Origin: Novosphingobium sp.
Lineage (GTDB): Bacteria > Pseudomonadota > Alphaproteobacteria > Sphingomonadales > Sphingomonadaceae
NCBI RefSeq assembly: GCF_025351285.1
Contig: NZ_JANXWG010000103.1
Span: 1 to 64,000, forward strand
Direction: 5' to 3'
Length of the DNA: 64,000 nucleotides
The notes below the pieces were generated by a model. It did no database searches. It was not told the DNA's origin and saw only the letters and a program-made list of their open reading frames with translations. The translations under genes and the position numbers were made by a program. Positions 1 through 7,656 of the stretch are shown here, piece after piece. The first letter of the stretch is position 1, and each line of letters begins with the position of its first letter.

Positions 1-1818
1 GGCGCGCGCCGGCGCGGCGCCGCCCTGAAGCCCCGGAACCGCATGCGCATCATCACGCCCCATCCACACGCCGGTGGTGATCCCGCTGGAAAAGCCCAGG
101 AACCAGCCGTCCTTGTCCGAAGTGGTGGTGCCGGTCTTGCCTGCCACCGGCCGTCCGATCTGCGCGGCGCGGCCGGTGCCGATGTTGACCGCGGTTTGCA
201 ACAGGTCGGTGATTTCGGCCGCGACATATTGCGCGACCAGGATCTGCGGCGGTTCGGGGTTGTGCGTGTAGAGCACCTGGCCTTCGGTCGTCGTGATCTT
301 GCGGATGCCGTAAGGGGTGACCAGCGCGCCCTTGCTCGACACCGCCGCGAAGGCGCGGACCATGTCGATCACGCGCACATCGGATGTGCCCAGCACCATC
401 GAGGGCAGCGTGTTGATCGGCGTGGTGATCCCAAAGCGCCGCGCCATGTTGGCGACCGCGCCGAACCCGACTTCGCTGCCCAGTTGCGCGGCCACGGTGT
501 TCTTCGAATAGGCAAAGGCGGTGCGCACGTCGATCGCGCCGGCGTATTTCCCACCCGAATTGCGCGGGCTCCACCCGTCGATCGTGACCGGCGCGTCGAC
601 CACGCGATCGCCCGGTTTGTACCCGGCCTCGAGCGCAGCCATGTAAACGAACAGCTTCCACGCCGATCCGGGCTGGCGCACCGCGTTGGTGGCGCGGTTG
701 TAGTTCGAGGTGACGTAATCGGTGCCCCCCACCATCGCCAGCACCGCGCCGTCGCGGTCCACGCTGACGAGAGCGCCCTGCGCACCATTGGGCGCGTTCT
801 TCGCCACCGCATCGGTGGCGGCGCGCTGCATGGCAGGATCGAGCGTGGTCCACACCTCGATCGGGCGATCGTTGTCGGGCAGCAGCAGATCGAGCTGCGG
901 CAGTGCCCAATCGGTGAAGTAACGCGCCGAATTCTGCCCGGATTCGTGGTTGAACTTCACGCCTTGCAGATCGGCGTTGACGGCCTGTTCGGCGGTGATC
1001 GCGTGCGTATCCTGCATCGTATCGAGCACGACCGAGGCGCGGCCGACCGCAGCCTTGGCATCGGCGCTGGGCGCATATTGCGACGGCGCCTTGACCAGCC
1101 CGGCGATGATCGCGGATTCGCCCAGGCTTAACCGTTCGGCGCCATGGCCGAAGAACTTGCGGCTGGCCGAATCGACGCCATAGGCCCCGCCGCCGAAGTA
1201 GACCTTGTTGAGGTACAGTTCGAGGATCTGGTCCTTGCTGAACTTCTGTTCGAGCGCCAGCGCCAGCACCGCTTCGCGGATCTTGCGATCGAACGTGCGG
1301 TTGTTGTTGAGGAACACGTTGCGCGCCAACTGCTGGGTGATCGTCGATCCGCCCTGCCGCCAGCGGCCCGATTGCACGCGCACCATGAAGCTGCGCGCGA
1401 TGCCCAGCGGATCCACGCCCCAGTGATCGCGGAAGCGCCGGTCCTCGACCGAGACCATCGCCGCGCGCATCGTCGCGGGAATTTGCTCATAAGGCAGCCA
1501 CTTGCCGTAGCTCGGCCCCAATGCGAAGATTTCCGAGCCATCGGAGGCGCGCACCACGATCGTGCGCCCGGCCTGGCTGGATTTGAGCGTTTCGTACCCC
1601 GGCAGCGAACGCGCGGTGACGACCACCGCGGTCACCAGCCCGATCACCGCCACCAGGGCCACAGCGCCGCCCCACACGAACACCCGCCGCAACGCCAATC
1701 GCCAGCCGGAATACTTCGACGCCTGCCCGCGCGTCGCCAAGCCACGCGGCGCTTTGCCGGAAGGGGGAGGCGGCGGGGTGCCCGCGCCACTGCGGTTGGG
1801 GAAATCCCGTCTGGCCAT
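1..1818 (-). CDS. Penicillin-binding protein 1A-type bifunctional transglycosylase/transpeptidase (3' end cut)
   Basis: This class A PBP polymerises and cross-links peptidoglycan at the inner membrane. It is missing from the ORF track because the frame runs off the window edge; 606 codons are present. Reading from the ATG at 1818: a proline-rich cytoplasmic start, one membrane anchor (about residues 46-68), then the GT51 glycosyltransferase motifs EDRRFRDHWG, GGSTITQQLARN and ELYLNKVYFGGGAYG. The penicillin-binding domain follows with SxxK (GSAWK), SxN (SKN) and KTG (GKTGTT). All catalytic motifs are intact; only the C-terminal tail lies outside the window. It is the last leftward gene after msrB, 116 bases downstream of it, and probably has its own promoter. 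Which PBP1 paralogue this is cannot be told from the fragment. Confidence 0.93.
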   Translation of the reverse strand, partial: MARRDFPNRSGAGTPPPPPSGKAPRGLATRGQASKYSGWRLALRRVFVWGGAVALVAVIGLVTAVVVTARSLPGYETLKSSQAGRTIVVRASDGSEIFALGPSYGKWLPYEQIPATMRAAMVSVEDRRFRDHWGVDPLGIARSFMVRVQSGRWRQGGSTITQQLARNVFLNNNRTFDRKIREAVLALALEQKFSKDQILELYLNKVYFGGGAYGVDSASRKFFGHGAERLSLGESAIIAGLVKAPSQYAPSADAKAAVGRASVVLDTMQDTHAITAEQAVNADLQGVKFNHESGQNSARYFTDWALPQLDLLLPDNDRPIEVWTTLDPAMQRAATDAVAKNAPNGAQGALVSVDRDGAVLAMVGGTDYVTSNYNRATNAVRQPGSAWKLFVYMAALEAGYKPGDRVVDAPVTIDGWSPRNSGGKYAGAIDVRTAFAYSKNTVAAQLGSEVGFGAVANMARRFGITTPINTLPSMVLGTSDVRVIDMVRAFAAVSSKGALVTPYGIRKITTTEGQVLYTHNPEPPQILVAQYVAAEITDLLQTAVNIGTGRAAQIGRPVAGKTGTTTSDKDGWFLGFSSGITTGVWMGRDDAHAVPGLQGGAAPARA

Positions 1819-1934
1819 GGCTGCGTCAATGTCCCTCGGCGCGCCAAGTGGCACCCGTCGCGTGTACTAGGCCAATAGCAATGCCATATTAACCAAAACT
1901 TTCCGAACGGACGGGGTGTCCGCAATCGGGCGTG

Positions 1935-2333
1935 TTATTCCTTCGGCTTGAACGCAAGCGACGCGCTGTTCATGCAGTAACGCAAGCCTTCCGGTCCCGG
2001 GCCATCGGGGAACACGTGGCCCAGGTGACCATCGCAAGTGGCGCAGCGCGCTTCGGTGCGGACCATGCCGTGGCTGACATCGCGATGTTCGTCGACCGCG
2101 TCCTCGTCCACCGGCGCGGTGAAGCTGGGCCAGCCCGATCCGCTGTCGTACTTGCTGTCCGAGGTGAACAGCGGCGTGCCGCAGCCGGCGCAAAGATATT
2201 CGCCGGGCGCCTTGTTCTTTTCATACTTGCCGGTGAACGCGCGTTCGGTGCCGGCCTGGCGCAGCACCTGGAACTGTTCAGGGCTCAACCGCTCACGCCA
2301 TGCGGCGTCGGTGAGCTGGATCTTGTCGGGCAT
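1935..2333 (-). CDS. msrB: Peptide-methionine (R)-S-oxide reductase MsrB
   Basis: This enzyme reduces methionine-R-sulfoxide in proteins and so repairs oxidative damage. The 132-residue product has the usual length. It carries the two zinc-binding pairs CAGC and CATC, the SGWPSF signature and the catalytic cysteine in RYCMNS near the C terminus. I start it at MPDKIQ (2333), preceded by GGAGA; the track's 149-residue version adds an unsupported leader. There is no signal peptide, so it acts in the cytoplasm. It lies 51 bases downstream of the secreted-protein gene ending at 2385 and may be co-transcribed with it. Confidence 0.96.
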   Translation of the reverse strand: MPDKIQLTDAAWRERLSPEQFQVLRQAGTERAFTGKYEKNKAPGEYLCAGCGTPLFTSDSKYDSGSGWPSFTAPVDEDAVDEHRDVSHGMVRTEARCATCDGHLGHVFPDGPGPEGLRYCMNSASLAFKPKE

Positions 2334-2384
2334 GTCGTTCTCCGTGCGGATTATGGCGCCAATATGGGCGCTGCGCGCGCGCAC

Positions 2385-3179
2385 TCAATAGTGCGATTTG
2401 GCCGATGGCTTCGACAGATCGTAGCAATGCCCCATGTCATACTGATCGGCCCCGCCGCCAGCCGCACCGGGCGCGGTTGTCGCAGCCATCTTTTCGCGCG
2501 CGAGTTCGACCGCGGTATCGGCTTCATTGCCGCTTCTGCCCTTGGCGATCTGCGCCTCGCGCGCGCGGGTGGTGAGCACGGTGGCGAGCGTGGTCAGGTC
2601 TGACGCCGTCGGCGACATTCCTTCGCGCGCGTGGACTTCGGCGGCGGCGAGCGTGAGAATTGCGCTGCATTCAAGCAGATCGGGGGTCTTGAGCGGGGCC
2701 ACCAGCTTTTCCAGCCGATCGAGGCACGGACGCATGACCAGCCGCACTTCGGCCGCAGGGTCCGAGATGGCGCCGGCCTGCTGCTGCATTTCGGCCACGT
2801 CCTGCACCAGCAAGCCGCGCACCACGTCGCGGCTGAGCCCGACCTGTTCCATGACTTGCGCCGCCACGCGCACGAAGTACTCCTTGCCCCGCAACGCCAA
2901 CGGCGGATAGGCGAGCGCTTCCTTTTCACCGCGCTGTTGTTCGGTGGCGACCACCGCGAACGCCGCAGCGCAGCGCAGCGCGGCCTTGTGGTCTTCGGTC
3001 AGCCGCGAGAAGTCGGGCGCCGGGCCGACCGGGGATGCAGGTGGCGCCGCGGGTGGCGCCGCCTGGGCTATCGTGACCTGGCCTGCGGTGGCGAGTGCGA
3101 GAAAGGCGAGGACGAAAGAGGCGGGGCCGAAAGAGGCGGGGCCGAACAATCTGGTGAGCATGGCTTGAGGTATAACCAT
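2385..3179 (-). CDS. Secreted protein of unknown function with FGPAS repeat in the leader
   Basis: I do not recognise this 264-residue protein. It begins MVIPQAM, with a second possible start at 3161. A hydrophobic export signal ends near QAAPPAAPP, followed by a short Ala/Pro linker and a helical, charged domain containing several cysteines (ALRCAAAF, RPCLDRL, LLECSAI, GHCYDL), which could form periplasmic disulfides. The signal peptide contains FGPASFGPAS, encoded by a perfect 15-bp tandem duplication. The track's 383-residue ORF adds upstream sequence with no coding character. It lies upstream of msrB on the same strand. The existence of the gene is fairly secure; its function is unknown. 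Confidence 0.7.
   Translation of the reverse strand: MVIPQAMLTRLFGPASFGPASFVLAFLALATAGQVTIAQAAPPAAPPASPVGPAPDFSRLTEDHKAALRCAAAFAVVATEQQRGEKEALAYPPLALRGKEYFVRVAAQVMEQVGLSRDVVRGLLVQDVAEMQQQAGAISDPAAEVRLVMRPCLDRLEKLVAPLKTPDLLECSAILTLAAAEVHAREGMSPTASDLTTLATVLTTRAREAQIAKGRSGNEADTAVELAREKMAATTAPGAAGGGADQYDMGHCYDLSKPSAKSHY
3115..3144. repeat. 15-bp tandem duplication inside a signal-peptide coding region
   Basis: Two perfect copies of aaagaggcggggccg lie head to tail and a third begins to degrade just after them. They encode the duplicated FGPAS segment in the hydrophobic leader of the secreted protein on the minus strand. The unit is a multiple of three, so copy-number change would keep frame. Confidence 0.85.
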
Positions 3180-3218
3180 AGCTGGCCGACCGTGAAGGGT
3201 TTTTCGCAGGCGACTGTG

Positions 3219-3261
3219 CTGCGGCACAAACAAATCGGGGCTGCGGCACAAACAAATCGGG
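3219..3261. repeat. Intergenic 21-bp direct repeat, two copies
   Basis: The sequence ctgcggcacaaacaaatcggg occurs at 3219-3239 and again at 3241-3261, separated by a single g. It lies upstream of the secreted-protein gene that reads leftward from 3179. It could be a duplicated regulatory site or a simple slippage product; two copies are too few to be a CRISPR array. Confidence 0.8.
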
Positions 3262-3391
3262 CGGATCGCCGTGGCTGCCCGCATGTCCGGGTCCAGGCCG
3301 GGATGCGGGTACACGGTGATCCGCCCTGAATTGGCGCGCCGGGACTGGGTGGGTCTGGAGGCGCGCGCTGAGGGGAGGAAAGTTGAGCTTG

Positions 3392-3790
3392 TTAACGCTT
3401 GGCGGCGGCGCTGCCGAGCTGGACGCGATCGCCCGAAACCTTCTTGTTGCACTTGGTCAGTTCGTCCGCGCCCATTTCGCCGCCCTGGGCGGTGAAGCTG
3501 GCGACGCCGCCGAGCTTGGTGGCGAGGCGTTCGCAAGTGATGACGGTGCGCGAGCCGTCACGTGGGGCATGGCATTCGCCGCCTTCGCACGACCACACGG
3601 TGTCACCCAGCGCGATGTGCTGAAGCGATTTGACCGGGGTGGCCAGCTTGGCGGTGTAGTAGGCACCAGTTTCGGCGTGGGCGGGGCTGGTGGTTCCGGC
3701 AAAACCGGCAGCGGTGCCGACCAGCGCAGCAAGCGCGATCGTCAGGGTGCGGAAACCGTTGGTGGTGCGGTTGGAGAGGGTCGCAGTCAT
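3392..3790 (-). CDS. Small secreted protein, CC_3452-like family
   Basis: This 132-residue protein has a clear signal peptide (TLTIALAALVGTAAGFAG, cleaved near SPAHAE). The mature part has the pattern YYTAKLATPVK, VWSCEGGECHAPRDGSRTVITCERLATKLG and an AL/DELTKCN ending, which I recognise as the CC_3452-type family of small alphaproteobacterial exported proteins. Four cysteines suggest two disulfides. No biochemical role is known to me. It is divergent from the HxlR regulator, so the 170-base gap must hold both promoters. Confidence 0.8.
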   Translation of the reverse strand: MTATLSNRTTNGFRTLTIALAALVGTAAGFAGTTSPAHAETGAYYTAKLATPVKSLQHIALGDTVWSCEGGECHAPRDGSRTVITCERLATKLGGVASFTAQGGEMGADELTKCNKKVSGDRVQLGSAAAKR

Positions 3791-3962
3791 GGTGAAATGT
3801 CCCTTGTTTGTTGTGTCTGCACGGGGATCGTCGGTGGAGAGGATGGCGTTCGTTTTCCCGTTGCGAATCGATACCTAATGGATTAGATTGCAAGTTGCAA
3901 CTAGAAACTTACATTGAATTGCGGGATGCGATACACCGTGGCCCGGGATAGAGGTGATGCCG

Positions 3963-4478
3963 ATGGACAAACTCCGCGAACCGCTTGCAGCACTCAGCCA
4001 GTGCGGGCTGCCGATGGCGCTCGAAGCGATGGGGGAACGCTGGTCTTTCATGATCTTGCGCGCCGCCTTCAACAAAGTCCGGCACTTCGAGGAATTCCTG
4101 GAAGAACTCGGAATCGCGCGAAACATCCTGTCGAATCGGCTGTCGCGCCTGGTCGAAGCCGGCATTCTCAAGCGCGAACATTGCGCCGATGATCGGCGCC
4201 GAATCGAATACCGCCTGACCGACAAGGGCTATGACCTGCTGCCCGCGATGCTCTCGCTGCGCCAATGGGGCGAAAAGTGGGAGATGGGCTGCGTATCCGA
4301 TCCGGTACTGTGCGACGCACGTGACGGCATGCCGATCGCCGCGATCGGCATCCACGCGCACGATGGCCGCGCGCTGCCGCACGATGGTCTCAAGTGGCGC
4401 ACGCGGGCCGAAGTCGATGCAGACATCGCACGAGGTTCAGCCGCTTCGTCAGCAGGCCGGCCAACCGCCGTCGCTTAA
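3963..4478 (+). CDS. HxlR-family winged-helix transcriptional regulator
   Basis: This is a DNA-binding regulator of the HxlR (MarR-like winged helix) type. It shows the family hallmarks CGLPMALEAMGERWSFMILR and the recognition region FEEFLEELGIARNILSNRLSRLVEAGIL, followed by a wing with RRIEYRLTDKG. The cysteine close to the N terminus is typical. A C-terminal extension of about 60 residues follows the HTH. I prefer the ATG at 3963 because GAGG lies 8 bases upstream; GTG 3954 and ATG 3957 are alternatives. It is transcribed divergently from the CC_3452-like gene, which is a plausible but unproven target. Confidence 0.88.
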   Translation: MDKLREPLAALSQCGLPMALEAMGERWSFMILRAAFNKVRHFEEFLEELGIARNILSNRLSRLVEAGILKREHCADDRRRIEYRLTDKGYDLLPAMLSLRQWGEKWEMGCVSDPVLCDARDGMPIAAIGIHAHDGRALPHDGLKWRTRAEVDADIARGSAASSAGRPTAVA

Positions 4479-4484
4479 GAAAAT

Positions 4485-4523
4485 CGGCCCGAAAGCGTGG
4501 GGCTGAAGCACGCTTTCGGGCCG
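4485..4523 (-). terminator. Strong hairpin terminator between convergent genes
   Basis: The arms cggcccgaaagcgtg and cacgctttcgggccg form a perfect 15-bp stem with a 9-base loop. On the minus strand the stem is followed by ATTTTC, so it best serves the leftward UrcA-family gene, but its strength would also stop the rightward HxlR transcript ending at 4478. Confidence 0.75.
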
Positions 4524-4573
4524 CAGGACACCGCACCCCTTGCGGGGGCTGGCGGTGGCCAATTCCTGGACAT

Positions 4574-4873
4574 TCAACGCAGGCGGTCGGTGCTGGTCGT
4601 CCGGCGCGCCTGGATGCTGGCGAACTGCTGTTGCGCGCTCGAGACTGCGTGCGCCATGCAGGCCCGATTGGCGGTCTGTTCGGCAAGCGAAACATTGGCG
4701 GCACCGACTTCGCAGACCTGGCGGGCAGCGCTGCGCACGCGGGCATCGAGCGCCACGCGGCCATGCGCAGTCGACAAGTCGAGATCGACGTAAGACACGG
4801 TGCGTGTCGAAGCGGCAGCGGGATGGGCGATGGACAGGGCGGCCAGGCCGGCGGCGATAAGGGCATGGGTCAT
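4574..4873 (-). CDS. UrcA family protein
   Basis: This small exported protein has 99 residues. A signal peptide (ALIAAGLAALSIAHPAAAS) is followed by the UrcA pattern: VSYVDLDLSTAHGRVALDARVRSAARQVC, then ACMAHAVSSAQQQFASIQA. The two cysteines are placed as in the family. UrcA-family proteins are abundant in sphingomonads, and I know of no defined function. The upstream 340 bases hold no gene, so the promoter should be just right of 4873. The hairpin at 4485-4523 terminates it. Confidence 0.85.
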   Translation of the reverse strand: MTHALIAAGLAALSIAHPAAASTRTVSYVDLDLSTAHGRVALDARVRSAARQVCEVGAANVSLAEQTANRACMAHAVSSAQQQFASIQARRTTSTDRLR

Positions 4874-5212
4874 GGGAAAATCCTTTCATGAGTCGCAGTG
4901 GATCAGGGGTCGCAGTATTCTTATGGCAGCGACGGTGACCCTGAAGCGGGGGACCAGATGGCTGGTGGGGGGTTCGGCCAGATGGCCTGATATTGGGCCG
5001 ACCGCCGCTGCCGAGTTCGCTCTACCCCACGCCCGTGCCGCCGACTCGCGCGCTTCGATCGGCCATCGCATCGGGCCGACCAATGACTCGCCCGCCCGAC
5101 CAACCGCCAAGTTCGGTCGGTGAACGACAAGGTGATTGCAGGCGGAACCAAATCGGCCGATTCGCGCTCTGAATATCTCGCCAGTGCATCCAACCCCGGT
5201 TAAAGGACTGCG
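4874..5212. other. Intergenic region, no gene recognised
   Basis: This 339-base gap lies between two divergent genes (UrcA left, metallophosphoesterase right). I see no RNA gene, transposon end or long inverted repeat, only a C/G-rich stretch with scattered cggtcgg/ccgacc words. It presumably holds the two promoters. Confidence 0.5.
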
Positions 5213-6061
5213 ATGCCGCGCATCTTTCACCTTTCCGACATCCACTTCGGGCTCGAAGACACCGCCATGCTGGCCTGGGTGAAAGAGCGTATCGCCGACG
5301 AACGCCCCGACGCCGTGGCGATCACCGGCGACCTGACCATGCGCGCCCGCTTCCGCGAATTCGCCGCCGCCACCGCCTGGATTTCCAGCCTCGATCTTCC
5401 GGTCACCGTCGAAGTCGGCAATCACGATCTGCCCTACTTCAACCTGCCCGAACGCTTCGTCGATCCCTACCGCCGCTTTCGCGACATCGAATCGCTGATC
5501 GAACGTACTATTTCGCTGCCCAATGTGGCGATTGTCCCGCTGAAAACCACCGCGCGCGCGCAATGGCGGCTCAACTGGTCGAAAGGCTGGATCACCGGCG
5601 ACGCGCTGCGCGAAACGCTCGACCGCATCGACGCCCTCCCCTCCGGCACCCAGGCGCTGGTTACCGCACACCACCCGCTCGTCGAAACCGGCACGCACGG
5701 CACCGCACTCACCCGCGGCGGCCAGAACGCGCTGGAAGAACTGGCCAAACGCCCGGTGCTCGCCGTGCTGTCGGGCCACGTCCACGACCCCTTCGACATG
5801 CAGCACCAGACCCGCAACGGCCCCGTCCGCATGATCGGCGCCGGCACGCTGTCCAAACGCATCCGCTCCACCCCCGCCAGCTTCAACGAACTGCTCATCG
5901 CCGACGGCACGATCCGCGTGCGCGTGCGCAACCTCGAATACGTCCCTACCCGCGAGATGATGATCGACGACGTGCCCGAAGACGCGATGCCCCCGCGCAA
6001 GCCGGGCGAGCCTGTGGCGCTGGTCGATGCGGTGCCGGAGGTTGATCCGCCGGTTTATTGA
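5213..6061 (+). CDS. Metallophosphoesterase (calcineurin-like)
   Basis: This is a 282-residue binuclear-metal phosphohydrolase. The five signature blocks are all visible: LSDIHFG, TGDLT, GNHD, TAHHPL and SGHVHDPF. There is no signal peptide or membrane segment, so it is cytoplasmic. The overall pattern resembles the Icc/CpdA-like branch that cleaves cyclic nucleotides or similar phosphodiesters, but the substrate cannot be read from the sequence. It stands alone: divergent from UrcA and followed by more than 500 bases without a strong gene. Confidence 0.92.
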   Translation: MPRIFHLSDIHFGLEDTAMLAWVKERIADERPDAVAITGDLTMRARFREFAAATAWISSLDLPVTVEVGNHDLPYFNLPERFVDPYRRFRDIESLIERTISLPNVAIVPLKTTARAQWRLNWSKGWITGDALRETLDRIDALPSGTQALVTAHHPLVETGTHGTALTRGGQNALEELAKRPVLAVLSGHVHDPFDMQHQTRNGPVRMIGAGTLSKRIRSTPASFNELLIADGTIRVRVRNLEYVPTREMMIDDVPEDAMPPRKPGEPVALVDAVPEVDPPVY

Positions 6062-6081
6062 GGGGTTTAAGAGGTTATGAT

Positions 6082-6116
6082 GCCTCCGGCGGGCAAAGGC
6101 CATCGCCCTTGCATCC
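6082..6116 (+). repeat. Dispersed cctccggcggg palindromic repeat, copy 1
   Basis: The sequence gcctccggcgggcaaaggccatcgcccttgcatcc lies 20 bases after the metallophosphoesterase stop. It is nearly identical to the copy at 46809-46843 and related to those at 6962-6995 and 54449-54484. The inner part (gcaaaggc...gcccttgc) can fold. It sits where a transcript terminator would be expected. Confidence 0.8.
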
Positions 6117-6276
6117 CTACCCCCTTCCGTGGCGATCGCACCAAGGCTACAATGCGCGACCATGGCATTTAACGGGAGTTGGCTTTCGCAAAGCAGGGTT
6201 TCCGGACGCCACAACGTTGCAAACGTTCGGAGATCGCTTCAGTTCGCGCGCACCGCCAGCCCAGCAACCGCTCGTC

Positions 6277-6372
6277 GCCCCGTGCTTGACACGGGGCATG
6301 GATAACCTTCTGCGGCTCTTCCCGACAACGAACGCTCCGAAGGAAAGCCAAGCCCCGCATCGAGTGCGGGGC
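6277..6372. repeat. Inverted pair of REP-like hairpins
   Basis: The first hairpin (6277-6297) is gccccgtg-cttga-cacggggc; the second (6352-6372) is gccccgca-tcgag-tgcggggc. Both have perfect 8-bp stems with 5-base loops. The first is preceded by cgtc and the second followed by gacg, so the two units face each other, as in bacterial interspersed mosaic elements. The 54 bases between them show no gene. Confidence 0.75.
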
Positions 6373-6616
6373 GACGAAGTTGAACGAACAAAGAATCTTC
6401 GTCCATTAACACCGGGGTGTCCGCCACCCACGCTCATTCCTGCCGCAGCGCCGGTCGCCACGCGGACCTGCAAGCCGCCATTGGGCAATCTGGCGAACGA
6501 AGGTCCGTTTGCTGCCCATCTGCAACGAACGCGGCCTGACCGGACACGACAACATTGCGAGTTTAACACCACATGCTAAAGTCAGATTATGGAAATGGTC
6601 AAAGGGAGTGATCCTT

Positions 6617-6748
6617 GTGAATAAAAATCCAGAGTGGTGGTGGATAAAAGGTCGGCGTTACATAACATTAGCTATCTTGTTTACTTTTGCTGCTGCTTGG
6701 ATTGTCCGGTGGGTCGTAGAAGTTACAGCGAAGACCAACGGCAGCTAA
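6617..6748 (+). CDS. Possible small single-span membrane protein
   Basis: A GTG-start reading frame of 43 codons encodes VNKNPEWWWIKGRRYITLAILFTFAAAWIVRWVVEV: a tryptophan/basic N terminus and one hydrophobic span. GGGAG lies 8 bases upstream of the GTG. The region is clearly AT-richer than its surroundings. The track extends the frame back to 6509, but the upstream part looks non-coding. No homologue is recognised. It could be a genuine small membrane protein or a chance ORF; the hydrophobic span and ribosome site favour the former. Confidence 0.35.
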   Translation: MNKNPEWWWIKGRRYITLAILFTFAAAWIVRWVVEVTAKTNGS

Positions 6749-7024
6749 CCGCGCCTATCTTCCCGCAAAGGCCGCTCCTGACCGAACACACAAACTGCTA
6801 TTCGTTGTCGGGGTGCAAGAAAGCCATGTGCGCATTCAGTTGGTAGCCTCTCAACGCTGGCCACATGGATGCACTACACCTGCAGAGTGCCTTGCCGCAA
6901 AGCGGCTTTCAAACTCTTGCCGCTGCGCAACGAGCGCTAGTCTGCAACAATCCGCAACCCAGATGCAAGGGTGGTAACCCTTGCCCGCCGGAGGCACCTT
7001 CAACCTTCCCCCAAGCCCGAAACC
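6749..7024. other. Intergenic region with a repeat copy
   Basis: No gene is supported here. The main content is the second copy of the dispersed hairpin repeat (6962-6995), located just downstream of rpsI and its terminator. The ORFs crossing it are shadows. Confidence 0.5.
6962..6995 (-). repeat. Dispersed cctccggcggg palindromic repeat, copy 2
   Basis: The sequence gatgcaagggtggtaacccttgcccgccggaggc is the reverse orientation of the copies at 6082 and 46809, with ggtggtaacc in place of ggccatcgcc in the centre. The gcaaggg / cccttgc arms form a short hairpin. It lies beyond the rpsI terminator. Confidence 0.8.
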
Positions 7025-7058
7025 AAAAAAGGCGGCCCGTTCCCGGACCGCCCCTTTT
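7025..7058 (-). terminator. Rho-independent terminator of rplM-rpsI
   Basis: Read leftward, GGCGGTCC-GGGAAC-GGGCCGCC forms a stem with one G-U pair and is followed by six T residues. It lies 20 bases beyond the rpsI stop codon. Confidence 0.85.
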
Positions 7059-7077
7059 GGAACCAAAGGCTGAAAGA

Positions 7078-7656
7078 TCAGCGCTTCGAGAACTGGAAGC
7101 TCTTGCGCGCCTTGGCGCGGCCGTACTTCTTGCGTTCCACGACGCGCGGATCGCGGGTCAGGAAGCCGGCGGCTTTGACCGTGCTGCGCAGCAGCGGTTC
7201 AAACTTCGACAGCGCTTGTGCGATGCCGTGCTTGACGGCGCCGGCCTGGCCGGAGAGTCCGCCGCCCTTGACGGTGCAGATCACGTCGTAGGCGCCGTCG
7301 CGATCGGCGACCTGGAACGGCTGGTTGATCACCAGGCGCAGCGTGGGGCGTGCGAAGTACACGTCCTGATCGCGACCGTTGACGGTGATCTTGCCGCTGC
7401 CGGGCTTGATCCAGACGCGAGCGACCGCGTCCTTGCGCTTGCCGGTGGCGTAGGAGCGGCCCTGCGCGTCGACTTCGCGGTCGCGGATCGGCGCGGCGGG
7501 TCCAGTGCGGACGACGGGTGCTGCGACGGTGTCGGTCGCGCCGGTGTCGGTCGCGCCGGTGTCGGTCGCGCCGGTGTCAGCAGCAGGGGCGTTGGCGGTC
7601 AGCGCGGCCAGATCGGCCAGGCTCGAAACCGAATCGGTGTTGTTGGTATCGGGCAT
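7078..7656 (-). CDS. rpsI: 30S ribosomal protein S9 with repeat-bearing N-terminal extension
   Basis: S9 sits in the head of the small subunit, with its C-terminal tail reaching the P-site tRNA. The core (from about residue 66: [31 protein letters not shown]) and the C-terminal [17 protein letters not shown] are canonical. The 192-residue product carries about 60 extra N-terminal residues, Ala/Thr/Asp-rich with GATDT repeated three times, encoded by a perfect 15-bp tandem repeat. The start MPDTNN overlaps the rplM stop (TGATG). Acidic, low-complexity N-terminal extensions of S9 occur in some alphaproteobacteria, so this is not necessarily misannotation. Confidence 0.96.
   Translation of the reverse strand: MPDTNNTDSVSSLADLAALTANAPAADTGATDTGATDTGATDTVAAPVVRTGPAAPIRDREVDAQGRSYATGKRKDAVARVWIKPGSGKITVNGRDQDVYFARPTLRLVINQPFQVADRDGAYDVICTVKGGGLSGQAGAVKHGIAQALSKFEPLLRSTVKAAGFLTRDPRVVERKKYGRAKARKSFQFSKR
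7528..7572. repeat. Three 15-bp tandem repeats within rpsI
   Basis: The unit ggtgtcggtcgcgcc is repeated three times without mismatch, with a partial fourth copy. It encodes the GATDT repeats of the S9 N-terminal extension. The unit preserves frame, so copy number could vary between strains. Confidence 0.9.

Larger units (their letters stand above)
6062..6616. other. Repeat-rich intergenic region
   Basis: About 550 bases without a credible long gene. It holds one copy of the dispersed cctccggcggg hairpin repeat (6082-6116) and an inverted pair of GCCCCG-type hairpins (6277-6297 and 6352-6372). ORFs called here (for example 6058..6579 and 6147..6572) cross these repeats and have no protein-like character. 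Confidence 0.6.

Noticed and set aside
43-1131. 362-residue plus-strand ORF
   Set aside because: It is antisense to the penicillin-binding protein, which is open through the window edge.
3219-3261. Possible CRISPR array
   Set aside because: Only two units with a one-base gap and no spacers; no cas genes in the window.
4886-6214. 442-residue minus-strand ORF
   Set aside because: It is antisense to the metallophosphoesterase gene, whose five motifs are intact.
6062-7077. Possible tRNA or small RNA gene in the largest gene-poor stretch
   Set aside because: No cloverleaf or TTCGAATC-type T-loop was found; the structure present is explained by REP-like hairpins.
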